Shown here piece by piece: positions 51,992-60,809 of a stretch of 64,000 nucleotides of DNA (positions within the stretch are counted from its first letter, which is position 1; each line of letters starts with the position of its first letter). The position numbers and the translations under genes were made by a program. The notes below the pieces were generated by a model. The model did not search any database, was not told the origin of the DNA, and saw only the letters and a list, made by a program, of their open reading frames with translations. Source of the DNA: Mycobacteroides chelonae (GTDB lineage Bacteria > Actinomycetota > Actinomycetes > Mycobacteriales > Mycobacteriaceae); NCBI GenBank assembly GCA_014204435.1, contig JACHLF010000006.1:62001-126000 (forward strand). Reading direction: 5' to 3'.

Positions 51992-52405
51992 GTGCCAACC
52001 GGCAAGGTGAAGTGGTACGACACCGAGAAGGGCTTCGGCTTCCTGTCGCAGGAGGACGGCGAGGACGTGTATGTCCGGTCCTCGGCGCTGCCTGCTGGCG
52101 TTGAGGGACTCAAGGCCGGTCAGAAGGTCGAGTTCGGCATGGCCGCCGGCCGTCGCGGGCCGCAGGCGCTGAGCCTCAAGCTGATTGATGCTCCGCCGTC
52201 GGTGCAGAAAACGCGCCGCGAGAGCAGTGGACCGGTGAACCACAAGCACACCACCGATGAACTGCACGGCATGATCGAGGACATGATCACGCTGTTGGAG
52301 GGCACGGTGCAGACCGAGCTGCGCAAGGGGCGCTACCCCGATCGCAAGATCGCTCGCAAGGTGTCCGAGGTAGTGCGCGCTGTCGCCAGCGAGCTGGACG
52401 CCTGA
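51992..52405 (+). CDS. cspB: Cold-shock domain protein CspB-like
   Basis: 137 residues from GTG 51992, selected because GAGGTGAG lies five bases upstream and the product begins [10 protein letters not shown] as in Rv0871. The first about 70 residues are the OB-fold cold-shock domain with RNP1-like KGFGFLSQ and RNP2-like VYVRSSAL; the rest is a mycobacterial extension ending in a helical [20 protein letters not shown] / [20 protein letters not shown] segment. Binds single-stranded RNA/DNA as a chaperone. An in-frame GTG three codons earlier is possible. Confidence 0.92.
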   Translation: MPTGKVKWYDTEKGFGFLSQEDGEDVYVRSSALPAGVEGLKAGQKVEFGMAAGRRGPQALSLKLIDAPPSVQKTRRESSGPVNHKHTTDELHGMIEDMITLLEGTVQTELRKGRYPDRKIARKVSEVVRAVASELDA

Positions 52406-52430
52406 CCTGACACCTGTCCGCGCCGAGGAT

Positions 52431-53126
52431 GTGATGGCGGCGCTCACGGCCGCGGGCGATCCCGGCCGTGCCAAGAAATCGGCGCGGTTCTTCAAGACCG
52501 GCCCCGGTGAATACGGTGAGGGTGACGTCTTTATCGGGGTATCGGTTCCCGATCAGCGCAAGCTCGCGCGGCAATTCCGCGGTATCGGGCGCGACGAGGT
52601 GGTGCGGCTGCTCGCCGGCGAGGTGCACGAGCACCGATTGACCGCGCTCATCCTGGCCGGCTGGGAATTCGCGCACGCGGCGGGCGCCGAACGCCGCGCC
52701 TGGGTGGACATGTACCTCGAGCAGGTCCGCGCCGGGCGGGTGAACAACTGGGATCTGGTCGATTCGTCGGCCGCGCAGATCTTGGGTGAATGGCTTGTCG
52801 GGCAAGACTATTCACCACTGCTGGAGTTGGCTGCGCAGGACGATCTCTGGCGTCGGAGAGTGGGCGTCATCGGCACGTTCGCCTTCACCAGGCGCGGCGA
52901 CGCGCGGCCTTTTCTTGCCGTGGCCCCCTTGGTGATCGCCGACCGTCGCGACCTCATCCAGAAGGCCTACGGCTGGATGCTGCGCGAAGCCGGAAAGCGT
53001 TGTGGCGCACAGATGCTTCTGGATCATCTGGACGAGCATGCCGCAGTCATGGGCCGGACCGCGCTGAGCTATGCCACCGAGCATCTGGACCCCGCGACGC
53101 GCGCGGAGTATCGCGCCCGGCGCTAG
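52431..53126 (+). CDS. DNA alkylation repair protein (AlkD-type HEAT-like)
   Basis: 231 residues from GTG 52431 (ATG 52434 is equally possible); the frame is open upstream, so the N-terminus may be longer. AlkD-family glycosylases with HEAT-like repeats remove bulky alkylated bases. Characteristic text: KKSARFFKTGPGEYGEGDVF, then GVSVPDQRKLARQF, HEHRLTALILAGWEF, VNNWDLVDSSAAQILGEWLV and VGVIGTFAFTRRGDARPFL, which holds the catalytic aspartate/arginine region (WDLVD). Sits after cspB, absent from the equivalent M. tuberculosis interval as I recall it. Confidence 0.87.
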   Translation: MMAALTAAGDPGRAKKSARFFKTGPGEYGEGDVFIGVSVPDQRKLARQFRGIGRDEVVRLLAGEVHEHRLTALILAGWEFAHAAGAERRAWVDMYLEQVRAGRVNNWDLVDSSAAQILGEWLVGQDYSPLLELAAQDDLWRRRVGVIGTFAFTRRGDARPFLAVAPLVIADRRDLIQKAYGWMLREAGKRCGAQMLLDHLDEHAAVMGRTALSYATEHLDPATRAEYRARR

Positions 53127-53623
53127 TTCTGCCAGACGGTTGCGACCGACCAGGTGGCCCGGGCTTTGAAAACCTGCTCTCCGAATTCGTTCACACCGAC
53201 AGTGGGAATCGCCACCTCGATACCCATCAGCTTCCGCCCAGACTTGTCGACGGTAGGGATGGTGGCCGTCGTGCGATGATCCCAGTAGATCACTTGGTCG
53301 CCGTACTTAGTGGAAGGTTCCGCCAGCTCACCGTACGCCGGTGTGATCGCCCAGGGCCCCTTAGCGATCTGTGATTCGACTGAAAGCTGAACAGGTTCGG
53401 CGTCATTCACGGAAAGCTCAACGATACAGCCCGGTGGGTCGCACTTGGTGAGGGTTCTATCGCAGTACAGCAGTGGACCTACCCGCACCGACGTGCCGTG
53501 GGTGAAGGCGCTGACCTCGGGCCGCTCCTCGCTGTGCCCGCGCACCTGCCAGGCGATGAACCCCACCATGGCGGCAGCCGTCAACACCAGGACAACGGCC
53601 AGCGCCGTCAGCTTCACCTTCAC
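53123..53623 (-). CDS. DUF2771 exported protein (Rv0875c-like)
   Basis: 166 residues from GTG 53623, coupled to the preceding MFS gene through a GTGA overlap. An N-terminal signal/anchor (VKLTALAVVLVLTAAAMVGFIAW) is followed by a beta-rich domain with a cysteine cluster (LLYCDRTLTKCDPPGCIVEL) and WDHRTTATIPTVD. DUF2771 proteins are mycobacterial exported proteins of unknown role. Its 3' end overlaps the AlkD gene by four bases. Confidence 0.85.
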   Translation of the reverse strand: MKVKLTALAVVLVLTAAAMVGFIAWQVRGHSEERPEVSAFTHGTSVRVGPLLYCDRTLTKCDPPGCIVELSVNDAEPVQLSVESQIAKGPWAITPAYGELAEPSTKYGDQVIYWDHRTTATIPTVDKSGRKLMGIEVAIPTVGVNEFGEQVFKARATWSVATVWQN

Positions 53624-55287
53624 GCGTGTACCTTGCCACCCTCTTGTTCGGCCATCACCGGGCGGTTACCGCCCAGGCCCGGAATCAGGGACGCGCCGCG
53701 GAAGCTGGCCAGTGTCTGCGCCAGGCCGAGGATGAGGACCGCCGATATCATCGTGAACCCGACCCACAGATCGGTATAGATCATCACGCCAATCGCGCCG
53801 CCAAGCACCCAGGACAGCTGCAGCAGCGCCTCGGACCGTCCGAAGGCCGATGCCCGCGATTCCTCGGGCAGATCATCCTGCAACGAGGCGTCGAGGGACG
53901 CCTTGGCGATCGCGCTGACCCCCGAGGTGACCAGGGTCGCGAACACCACTACCGCCAGCACGCCGGTGACGGCCGCCGCCAGCGCCACCACCGTCACCGC
54001 GCTGGCGCAACGCACCACGAGCAGTGCGGGGCGGCCGAGCTTGAGCCGGGCGCTGGTGGCGTTGCCGGCGAAGTTTCCGATGCCGGCGGCAGCTCCGACC
54101 ATGCCCAGCATGGCGAGCTGCTGGAAGCCCTGTGCGTCATGGGATTTGGCGACGAACGCGGGGTAGAGCGTGAGGAATCCCACCATCACCTTGATGGTGC
54201 TGTTGCCCCACAGCGAGGTGATGATGTTGCGGCCCAGTGGCTGACGGACCTTTTCCTGCTGCCTGTGGGAGCGCCGGAGCAGGATTGTCGGGTGCTCGCC
54301 GTCGTCGCCGTGATAGCCGAAGGTGGTGGGCACCTCGCCTGCGGTTACCTCCACCCACTTGGGGATGCGCATGGACGCCCACGCACCGACCGCTGTGACC
54401 GCAATGACCACGAAAAGCGCTCCGGGCAACTGGACAAGCCGGGTGAATGCGAGCTCGAAGCCTGCGGCGATCGCCCCGCCCACGATGGTTCCACCGACCA
54501 GGCCAAAGGTGGTGAGCCGCGAGTTGACGCGGACCAGGTCAATGGTCGGGGGCAGCACGCGCGGTGTCACCGCGCTGCGGAGCACGCCAAAGGACTTGGA
54601 CAACACCAGCATCGACAACGCGCATGGGTACAGCACCCAGGGAGGAAAGCTGCCGCTGGCGCCGTCGTAGTTCGCGATCATGATGACCGCGAGTGCTGTT
54701 CGCAGCCCGAAGGAGGCGGCCAGTGCGGCCCGCCGTCCATGTTGCAGACGATCCAGCGCGGGTCCGATCAGCGGGGCGATCACGGCGAACGGCGCGATGG
54801 TGATGAGTAGGTACAGTGCCACTTTGCTTTTGGACTCCGCGGTCGCCGCGGCGAAGAAGAGCGTGTTGGCCAGGGCCACCGCCATCGCGGCATCCACCGC
54901 GAAATTGGCCATGACCGGATAGGTGAGCGCGGTCAGGCCCGACTTGTCGGCGCCGTCGGCCGTCGCGGCCTTGTGGAACAGCCCGTACATCCGGGAGCCC
55001 ATTTCGCGGCTGCGCATCGCGGCGACCCGGGTGACGGTCAGCTTCTGGGGGTTTTCCTGTTTGGGCGGAGGCTGGCGCCGTGTCCGCTCGCGACGCTCGT
55101 CGCCGAGTGGCGGCAGGTACCGGTTTGACGAGCCGCCCGCGCGCTGAGGATCGCGCGTGGAGCCGTCCGTCGGATAGTTGGCCATACCCGGATGGGAGTC
55201 GGCGTCGCGCGCATCGCGGTTGCGGCGACGGTAGGGGGACTCACTACTGCCTTGGCGGTTCCCGAACCGCGCGTAGTCGTCCCGCAC
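53620..55287 (-). CDS. MFS membrane protein with long N-terminal tail (Rv0876c-like)
   Basis: About 555 residues from GTG 55287; longer starts reach into the divergent DUF3027 gene. Residues 1-100 are polar, Arg/Pro-rich and cytoplasmic (GNRQGSSESPYRRRNRDARD, then QPPPKQENPQKLTVTRVAAM). About 12 helices follow, beginning near TYPVMANFAVDAAMAVALAN and including ALYLLITIAPFAVIAPLIGP and ALLQLSWVLGGAIGVMIYTD. A charged cytoplasmic loop sits mid-protein (HGDDGEHPTILLRRSHRQQE). The family is MFS; substrate unknown. Precedes and is coupled to the DUF2771 protein. Confidence 0.85.
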   Translation of the reverse strand: MRDDYARFGNRQGSSESPYRRRNRDARDADSHPGMANYPTDGSTRDPQRAGGSSNRYLPPLGDERRERTRRQPPPKQENPQKLTVTRVAAMRSREMGSRMYGLFHKAATADGADKSGLTALTYPVMANFAVDAAMAVALANTLFFAAATAESKSKVALYLLITIAPFAVIAPLIGPALDRLQHGRRAALAASFGLRTALAVIMIANYDGASGSFPPWVLYPCALSMLVLSKSFGVLRSAVTPRVLPPTIDLVRVNSRLTTFGLVGGTIVGGAIAAGFELAFTRLVQLPGALFVVIAVTAVGAWASMRIPKWVEVTAGEVPTTFGYHGDDGEHPTILLRRSHRQQEKVRQPLGRNIITSLWGNSTIKVMVGFLTLYPAFVAKSHDAQGFQQLAMLGMVGAAAGIGNFAGNATSARLKLGRPALLVVRCASAVTVVALAAAVTGVLAVVVFATLVTSGVSAIAKASLDASLQDDLPEESRASAFGRSEALLQLSWVLGGAIGVMIYTDLWVGFTMISAVLILGLAQTLASFRGASLIPGLGGNRPVMAEQEGGKVHA

Positions 55288-55324
55288 GCATCGATTGTCC
55301 CTCACGGTGAGAAGATGGTCAGCG

Positions 55325-56062
55325 ATGGACATCACTATCTCCGGCCGCGACGCCCTGTACACCTGTATTGATCAGGCACGTACGGCCATTGTCGAGTTCA
55401 GTGGGGAGACCGTGGGCAAGTACCTCGGGGCCTCCTCCGAGGACACAGATCTGCATGCGCTGACCCACCGTTTCGAAGCCGACCTCCCCGGGTACCGGGG
55501 GTGGCGCTGGGAGGTGGTGATGGCCGCGGCGCCGGGTGCTACCGTCGCGACCGTCAGTGAAGTGGTGCTGGTTCCGGGTACCGAGGCCCTGCGGGCGCCG
55601 AACTGGATCCCCTGGGAGGAGCGCATCCGGCCGGGCGATCTGGGCCCGGGCGACCTGCTCGCGCCCCCGCCGAATGATCCCCGGCTGGTGCCCGGGTACA
55701 CAGACAGCGGAGACCAGCAGGTCACCGAGACCGCGGGAGAGATCGGGTTAGGGCGCAAGCAGGTGCTGAGCCTGACCGGGCGTGTCGATGCCGCGCAGCG
55801 CTGGTTCGACGGCGATTGGGGCCCCGACACGGAGATGGCGCGCGCCACCCGGCGGGTGTGCCGGTCGTGCGGCTTTTACCTACCCCTGGCGGGGTCGCTG
55901 GGGGTCGCGTTCGGCGTGTGCGCCAATTCGATGTCGGCCGACGGCCGCGTCGTGCACATCGAGTACGGCTGCGGCGCACATTCCGATACACCGCAGCCGG
56001 TCAACTCGGCGATGCCGCTGTACGAACCGTTCGACGACGGCGTGCTCGATCTAGCGGATTGA
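55325..56062 (+). CDS. DUF3027 protein (Rv0877-like)
   Basis: 245 residues from ATG 55325. Family landmarks are the N-terminal GRDALYTCIDQARTAIVEFS, the central GWRWEVVMAAAPGATVATVS and VVLVPGTEALRAPNWIPWEE, and a C-terminal zinc-ribbon-like pair: RRVCRSCGFYLPLAG and GVCANSMSADGRVVHIEYGC (two CxxC-like groups). DUF3027 proteins are actinobacterial and functionally undefined. Divergent from the MFS gene by 37 bases, so the promoters must overlap. Confidence 0.87.
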   Translation: MDITISGRDALYTCIDQARTAIVEFSGETVGKYLGASSEDTDLHALTHRFEADLPGYRGWRWEVVMAAAPGATVATVSEVVLVPGTEALRAPNWIPWEERIRPGDLGPGDLLAPPPNDPRLVPGYTDSGDQQVTETAGEIGLGRKQVLSLTGRVDAAQRWFDGDWGPDTEMARATRRVCRSCGFYLPLAGSLGVAFGVCANSMSADGRVVHIEYGCGAHSDTPQPVNSAMPLYEPFDDGVLDLAD

Positions 56063-56123
56063 ACGTCACCGAGTACGAGCCTCACACCGAATCGTGGGTG
56101 AGGGTCGCGCTCGGAGCAGAGGC

Positions 56124-56585
56124 CTAGGCGCCTTCCGCAGCGGCCTTGATCCTGGCCAGCGAGGTGCGCATTCCCTCCAGCAGAGCCTCGTCGAACACCT
56201 TGGTACCGCCGAGCATTAGATTCTGCAGGTTGGTGGAAATAGGCGACCGCTTCTCACCCATGACCCGGCGCTCGGTGACCCGGGTGCCGCCGGATGCCGT
56301 GGGCTCGAGGTCATAGCTCCACTCGCTCAGGTTGTCCTTGACATGCCAGGCCAGACGCTTGTTGGGCTCGACGGCGGTCAGTACGGCGCGTGTCGGCCAC
56401 ACTTTCCAGCCTTTGCGGTTGTAGTTGATGACGTTGGTGCCCGCCTGTACGGGGCCCCGGACGAACATCTTGCGGGTCTGCGGGCTCCACTTCGGCATGT
56501 TGTCGAGATCGGCGATTAGTCCCCACACCTTTTCCACGGGCGCGTTGATCTCGACGGCGATTTCCAGCAGTGACGCGTTGGGCAT
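56124..56585 (-). CDS. SRPBCC-family protein
   Basis: 153 residues from ATG 56585, with GAGGAG seven bases upstream; the longer open frame adds unrelated sequence. Helix-grip landmarks: ASLLEIAVEINAPVEKVWGL, IADLDNMPKWSPQTRKMFV, YNRKGWKVWPTRAVLTAVEP and the C-terminal helix VFDEALLEGMRTSLARIKAA. Likely a lipid-binding or cyclase-type protein of unknown ligand. 44 bases separate it from the DUF2530 gene on the same strand. Confidence 0.84.
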   Translation of the reverse strand: MPNASLLEIAVEINAPVEKVWGLIADLDNMPKWSPQTRKMFVRGPVQAGTNVINYNRKGWKVWPTRAVLTAVEPNKRLAWHVKDNLSEWSYDLEPTASGGTRVTERRVMGEKRSPISTNLQNLMLGGTKVFDEALLEGMRTSLARIKAAAEGA

Positions 56586-56629
56586 GAGATTGCTCCTCTT
56601 GTCGGGGTGTAATGCGATGGGTTTCGCCG

Positions 56630-56875
56630 CTACAGGCCGGTTTGTGCGCCGCGTGAACCGCGCCGCGCCGCACGTACTTGTAGCAGGACAATGGTGGTGC
56701 CCAGTGCACCGGTACCCAGCCCGGCAAGCGTTAGGGGACGCCAGCTTTCGAATGCGGGAACGGTGAAGGCGAGGATGTTGGCCACCAGCCACAGCACGGT
56801 GCCTGCGACGACAACCGGCCACGGATTGAGCAGTGCGGCCGGAAGCGGGGGCGGTTGAGGCGCGGGGGTGTCCAC
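56630..56875 (-). CDS. DUF2530 small membrane protein (Rv0879c-like)
   Basis: 81 residues from GTG 56875 (91 if the GTG at 56905 is used). Begins VDTPAPQPPPLPAALLNPWP and has two helices, VVVAGTVLWLVANILAFTVP and LTLAGLGTGALGTTIVLLQV, ending in an Arg/Gly-rich tail. A TATGCT element ends nine bases before GTG 56875, so a leaderless start is possible. DUF2530 is a mycobacterial family without known function. Divergent from the MarR gene. Confidence 0.7.
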   Translation of the reverse strand: MDTPAPQPPPLPAALLNPWPVVVAGTVLWLVANILAFTVPAFESWRPLTLAGLGTGALGTTIVLLQVRAARRGSRGAQTGL

Positions 56876-56968
56876 TAAATGCGCAGCATACGCGGGGGAC
56901 GACACCAGGCGGTGGTGTAGTCGGCTCAGTCCCTGTGAAAGCCCTGGACGTGCCGTAAGGTTTGGGCC

Positions 56969-57400
56969 GTGAGCGACCCCGATGCCCGGCTGGCCAGCGA
57001 TCTATCGCTCGTCGTGATCCGCCTGGCCCGGCATCTGCGGTTCCGCCGGGCCGATTCACCGGTCTCCTTGACGCAGTTGTCGGCTCTGGCCACGTTGCTC
57101 AACGAGGGCGCCATGACTCCGGGTGCGTTGGCGGCCCGCGAGCGGGTGCAGCCCCCGTCGATGACGCGGGTGATCGCCTCATTAGCCGAGCTCGGGTTGG
57201 TGGAGCGCTCGGCGCATCCGACCGACGGCCGCCAGGTGGTCGTCTCGTTGTCTGAGGCCGGTGCGGACATCGTGCAGGCCGATCGCAGTGCGCGTGAGGA
57301 ATGGCTGCGTGAGCACCTGACCGATTTCACCCCGGAGCAACGCGTGGTGCTGCGCAAGGCGACCGACCTGCTGTCGGCGCTGGTCAATGAAAACGGTTAG
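56969..57400 (+). CDS. MarR-family transcriptional regulator (Rv0880-like)
   Basis: 143 residues from GTG 56969. Winged helix-turn-helix with [20 protein letters not shown], the recognition helix [20 protein letters not shown] (about 60-80) and the wing [20 protein letters not shown]. MarR dimers usually respond to phenolic or drug-like ligands or to oxidation. Followed after 34 bases by an MFS exporter on the same strand, with a small inverted repeat between them, so it probably controls that transporter. Confidence 0.9.
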   Translation: MSDPDARLASDLSLVVIRLARHLRFRRADSPVSLTQLSALATLLNEGAMTPGALAARERVQPPSMTRVIASLAELGLVERSAHPTDGRQVVVSLSEAGADIVQADRSAREEWLREHLTDFTPEQRVVLRKATDLLSALVNENG

Positions 57401-57416
57401 CTGACAATCTCGTCAG
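57401..57416. promoter_or_regulatory. Inverted repeat between marR and the MFS gene
   Basis: CTGAC (57401-57405) and GTCAG (57412-57416) around six bases, starting directly at the marR stop. Could be the MarR operator for the exporter. The arms are only five bases, so chance is possible. Confidence 0.3.
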
Positions 57417-57434
57417 TCTCTAAAATGATGACCC

Positions 57435-58745
57435 GTGGCTGACCGCGGCGGGACGTTCGTATCGCTGCGCACACGCAACTATCGGCTGTGGATCAGCGGA
57501 CAGATGGTGTCGCTGATCGGCACCTGGATGCAGCGGGTCGCGCAGGACTGGCTGGTGCTGGATCTGTCGCACGGCAACGCCTTTCTGCTCGGCGTGGTGA
57601 TGGCGCTGCAATTCGGTCCCACGCTGCTGATGTCGGTATGGGGCGGGATGCTGGCCGATCGCTACGACAAGCGGCGGATGCTCGTGCTCACCCAGGCTCT
57701 GATGGCGCTGTTCGCGTTGACCGTGGGCCTGCTTCAGGTAACCGGATTGGTCCGGATCTGGCACATGATGGCGGTGGCCTTCGCGATGGGGTGCGCCGCC
57801 GCGATCGAGGCCCCAACCCGCCAGTCCTTCACGATCGAGATGGTGGGCCCGGAGCACCTGCCCAATGCGGTGGGGCTCAATTCGATGGTGTTCAACCTGG
57901 CGGGGATCATCGGCCCGGCCATCTCCGGCGTGTTGATCGGGCTGGTCGGCACCGGGTGGGTCTTCCTGCTGAACTTCCTCAGCTTCATCGGTGTGGGAAT
58001 CGCGTTGTGGCGCATGCAGCCAGACGAGTTGCACCCGAGCGAACCCATCCCTCCGGCGAAGGGGCAACTGCGCCAGGGCTTCTTGTACGTGTGGCATCGG
58101 CGCGACCTGTTCATGATCATGCTGACGGTGTTCCTGGTCTCGACCTTCGGACTGAATTTTTCACTGACACTGGCGGTGCTGGCGCGGGAGACCTTCGGGC
58201 GTAGTGCGGCCTCGTACGGATTGTTGTCCACGGCTCTGGCGATAGGCACGTTTCTCGGTGCCACGCTGGCGGCCCGCCGCACCAAGAAGGTGCGTATGAC
58301 GTTGTTCTACGGTGCGGCAATGGCTTTCGGGGTGTCAGAAGCTGTTGTCAGTGCGATGCCCACCTACCTCTCGGTGGCCATTGCCCTTGTCCCGACAGGT
58401 CTGCTGGCGCTGACGTTCACCACCTCGGCGATGAATATCATTCAGCTGTCCGTGGATTCGCAGCTGCGGGGAAGGGTGATGGGCATCTATATGGTGGCGT
58501 TCCTGGGTGGCACTCCGTTGGGCAGTCCGCTGGTGGGTTGGCTTGCCGACCTGCACGGCGGCCGGATGCCGCTGTTGGTCGGCGGGCTGGTCTCGGTGGC
58601 GGCCGGGCTGGTGTGTGCGACGTATCTGCTCCGGCATCCGTGTCCTGTTGTCGGCGGGGAAGTTCTGGAGGCCAACGATAGGGTGCCGCCTGCCCCGGCT
58701 GCCACCCCGGTGTGCGAGCCGACGCCGTTGGCGAGGCGGGCCTAG
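57435..58745 (+). CDS. MFS efflux transporter (EntS/MFS_3-type)
   Basis: 436 residues from GTG 57435, twelve helices. N-terminal FVSLRTRNYRLWISGQMVSL and TWMQRVAQDWLVLDLSHGNA are standard for the MFS_3 (EntS) branch, as is the loop GGMLADRYDKRRMLVLTQAL (motif A) and EAPTRQSFTIEMVGPEHLPN. Such proteins export siderophores, macrolides or other lipophiles. In M. tuberculosis the marR gene is, as I recall, next to the rRNA methylase directly, so this transporter is an insertion. Its 3' end abuts the methylase gene. Confidence 0.88.
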   Translation: MADRGGTFVSLRTRNYRLWISGQMVSLIGTWMQRVAQDWLVLDLSHGNAFLLGVVMALQFGPTLLMSVWGGMLADRYDKRRMLVLTQALMALFALTVGLLQVTGLVRIWHMMAVAFAMGCAAAIEAPTRQSFTIEMVGPEHLPNAVGLNSMVFNLAGIIGPAISGVLIGLVGTGWVFLLNFLSFIGVGIALWRMQPDELHPSEPIPPAKGQLRQGFLYVWHRRDLFMIMLTVFLVSTFGLNFSLTLAVLARETFGRSAASYGLLSTALAIGTFLGATLAARRTKKVRMTLFYGAAMAFGVSEAVVSAMPTYLSVAIALVPTGLLALTFTTSAMNIIQLSVDSQLRGRVMGIYMVAFLGGTPLGSPLVGWLADLHGGRMPLLVGGLVSVAAGLVCATYLLRHPCPVVGGEVLEANDRVPPAPAATPVCEPTPLARRA

Positions 58746-59558
58746 ATGCTGGTTATCGATGTCGACGACCCCGCCGATTCGAGGCTCGACAGCTTCCGCG
58801 ATCTCAACAGCGCCGACCGCAGGCCCGACCTGCCCAGCGGCAAGGGCCTGGTGATCGCTGAGGGAGTGTTGGTGGTGCAGCGCATGCTGGTCTCGCGGTT
58901 CACACCGCACGCATTGCTGGGCACTGACCGTCGACTGACCGAACTGACAGACGATCTGGAGTCTGTCGACGTGCCGTACTACCGGGCCAGTGCCGAGGTG
59001 ATGGCGGAGGTCGTCGGCTTCCATCTCAATCGCGGGGTGCTTGCGGCGTCGCGGCGTCCCGAGGAACTTTCGGCGTCCGACCTGATGCGGTGCGCCCGCA
59101 CCGTAGCGGTCCTTGAGGGCGTGAACGATCACGAGAATCTGGGCTCGATCTTCCGCAATGCCGCCGGCATGGGTGTGGACGCCGTGTTCTTCGGCAGCGG
59201 TTGCGCCGACCCGCTGTATCGCAGGGCGGTGCGGGTGTCGATGGGCCATGCCTTGCTGGTGCCATTCGCACGTCTTTCAGAGTGGCCAAAGTCCTTATAT
59301 CGGATGCGGGACAACGGTTTCCGACTGTTGGCGATGACACCCGCAGGCGACTCCCGGGACTTGGCCACCGCGATTCCACCCTTGCGAGACGAGAAGGTGG
59401 CGTTGATGGTCGGAGCCGAGGGGCCGGGGCTGACCGATGCCGCGTTGCGTGCCAGCGATCTGCGGGTGCGTATTCCCATGGCCAACGGCACCGATTCGCT
59501 GAACGTGGCCACCGCCGCCGCGCTGGCGTTCTACGAGCGCGCTAGGCTCGCGCTATGA
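58746..59558 (+). CDS. SpoU/TrmH-family RNA 2'-O-methyltransferase (Rv0881-like)
   Basis: 270 residues from ATG 58746, touching the MFS stop. SPOUT knot motifs: motif 1 NDHENLGSIFRNAAGMGVDA (catalytic Asn and Arg), motif 2 VALMVGAEGPGLTDAAL and motif 3 IPMANGTDSLNVATAAALAF. The N-terminal 100 residues are the substrate-binding domain, with LVIAEGVLVVQRML. Methylates ribose of rRNA or tRNA using SAM; exact nucleotide unknown. Overlaps the next gene by four bases. Confidence 0.92.
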   Translation: MLVIDVDDPADSRLDSFRDLNSADRRPDLPSGKGLVIAEGVLVVQRMLVSRFTPHALLGTDRRLTELTDDLESVDVPYYRASAEVMAEVVGFHLNRGVLAASRRPEELSASDLMRCARTVAVLEGVNDHENLGSIFRNAAGMGVDAVFFGSGCADPLYRRAVRVSMGHALLVPFARLSEWPKSLYRMRDNGFRLLAMTPAGDSRDLATAIPPLRDEKVALMVGAEGPGLTDAALRASDLRVRIPMANGTDSLNVATAAALAFYERARLAL

Positions 59559-59833
59559 CCGGCCACGACCCCGACACCCCTTGGGTAGAGGGCATCGTCT
59601 CGGCGATGTGTGTGGCCGTGGTCGTTGCGGTGGGTGTGGTGGTGCTTAGCCTGGGCCTGGTCCACGTGCATCCGCTGTGGGCAGTCTTACTCAACATCGT
59701 TGCGGTGGCTGGCCTTTCGCCAACATTATGGAGCTGGCGAGAGCGCCCGGTGTTGCGCTGGTTCGTACTGGGTATCGCCATCGGGATTGCCGGCGGATGG
59801 GTGGCCGCCGTGGCGACTGCCGTGATCACTTAG
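59555..59833 (+). CDS. DUF2537 membrane protein (Rv0882-like)
   Basis: 92 residues from ATG 59555. Three helices are evident: IVSAMCVAVVVAVGVVVLSL, HPLWAVLLNIVAVAGLSPTL and WFVLGIAIGIAGGWVAAVAT. DUF2537 is an actinobacterial family of small membrane proteins. Coupled to the methylase by an ATGA overlap and convergent with sepH. Confidence 0.82.
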   Translation: MTGHDPDTPWVEGIVSAMCVAVVVAVGVVVLSLGLVHVHPLWAVLLNIVAVAGLSPTLWSWRERPVLRWFVLGIAIGIAGGWVAAVATAVIT

Positions 59834-59845
59834 CGTGCGGCGTTA

Positions 59846-60664
59846 CTAATTCTGGCCGCTGGAGCGAACACCCAGTAGCACGTCTTCCCACGTGGGAACC
59901 GCGGGCTTACTCCGCCGTGAGCGCCGCGGTGCGGTGGCGGGTTGGGTGTCTGCGCGCTCCTCGATCACCACGGGTTCGGGTTCGCGGATCGGTTTGGGCT
60001 GCGGTGCGGGACGCTCGTCGGACAACTCCGGTTCGGGATCGGGGAGCAGGGGAGCGACCGGGGCGACGGGGCGCAGGCTGCGGGCGAATGTCGGGTCGAT
60101 CAGCTCGCGTGCGGAATCGTCGAGCGCGGTGACGGTGCCGCCATGGGCTCCTGGTGTGAATCGGAAGTGTGCCTTGTTATCGGAACGGCCGGCGCGCCAC
60201 TGCAGTTGGACGGTCCAGCGGCCGTCTTCGACCTTCCATGCGTCCCACTCGATGGCATCGGGGTCAAGCCCTCGCGCGAACATCGCGCCGGCGACGGTGT
60301 CGCCCAATGTGCTGACCGTGGGGCCGTCGCTGCGCACCGGGTGGGCCGCGGTGGCCATTTCGGCGGCACGCTGTCGCTCCAGCAACACGGGATGGGCGAA
60401 CCGTTCGATCCGCGCGACATCGACTCCGGCGGTGGTGGCAACTTGCTGGACGGTGGCTCCGGCGCGGATGCGGGCCTGAATTTCCCGGGGGCGCAACGAA
60501 CTCTCCATTTCGATCTGAATCTGCCCCAGGCGGGACAGATCGCCCCGGGCGGCAGCACGGAGTCTGTCGTCGGAGTCGATCGCGAATTTGTCGGTGCCGT
60601 TGGCGTCCTGGCAGACCACTCGCTTGCCGTCGGCTGACAGGCCGATGACTTTCAGTTCGCGCAT
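59846..60664 (-). CDS. sepH: Septation protein SepH (DUF3071, Rv0883c-like)
   Basis: 272 residues from ATG 60664, with AGGAGG five bases upstream. The N-terminal DUF3071 domain reads RELKVIGLSADGKRVVCQDA, then LRAAARGDLSRLGQIQIEME, and contains a helix-turn-helix-like stretch (PREIQARIRAGATVQQVATT, then AGVDVARIERFAHPVL). The C-terminal half is disordered and ends GVRSSGQN. SepH stimulates FtsZ assembly in Streptomyces and mycobacteria (family knowledge). Faces the DUF2537 gene. Confidence 0.9.
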   Translation of the reverse strand: MRELKVIGLSADGKRVVCQDANGTDKFAIDSDDRLRAAARGDLSRLGQIQIEMESSLRPREIQARIRAGATVQQVATTAGVDVARIERFAHPVLLERQRAAEMATAAHPVRSDGPTVSTLGDTVAGAMFARGLDPDAIEWDAWKVEDGRWTVQLQWRAGRSDNKAHFRFTPGAHGGTVTALDDSARELIDPTFARSLRPVAPVAPLLPDPEPELSDERPAPQPKPIREPEPVVIEERADTQPATAPRRSRRSKPAVPTWEDVLLGVRSSGQN

Positions 60665-60809
60665 GTTGCCCTCCTCGCCCTGGACGGGATGATCCAGTTC
60701 TTCGGACCTTAGTGCAGGTAGAGGGCCGTTCTGCGGTGACACGCGGGGGTGGGTCCTACTTGCTTTTCCTGACGGTTGGCGCTATGTGACGGGTGTGGCA
60801 GATGTTGTT

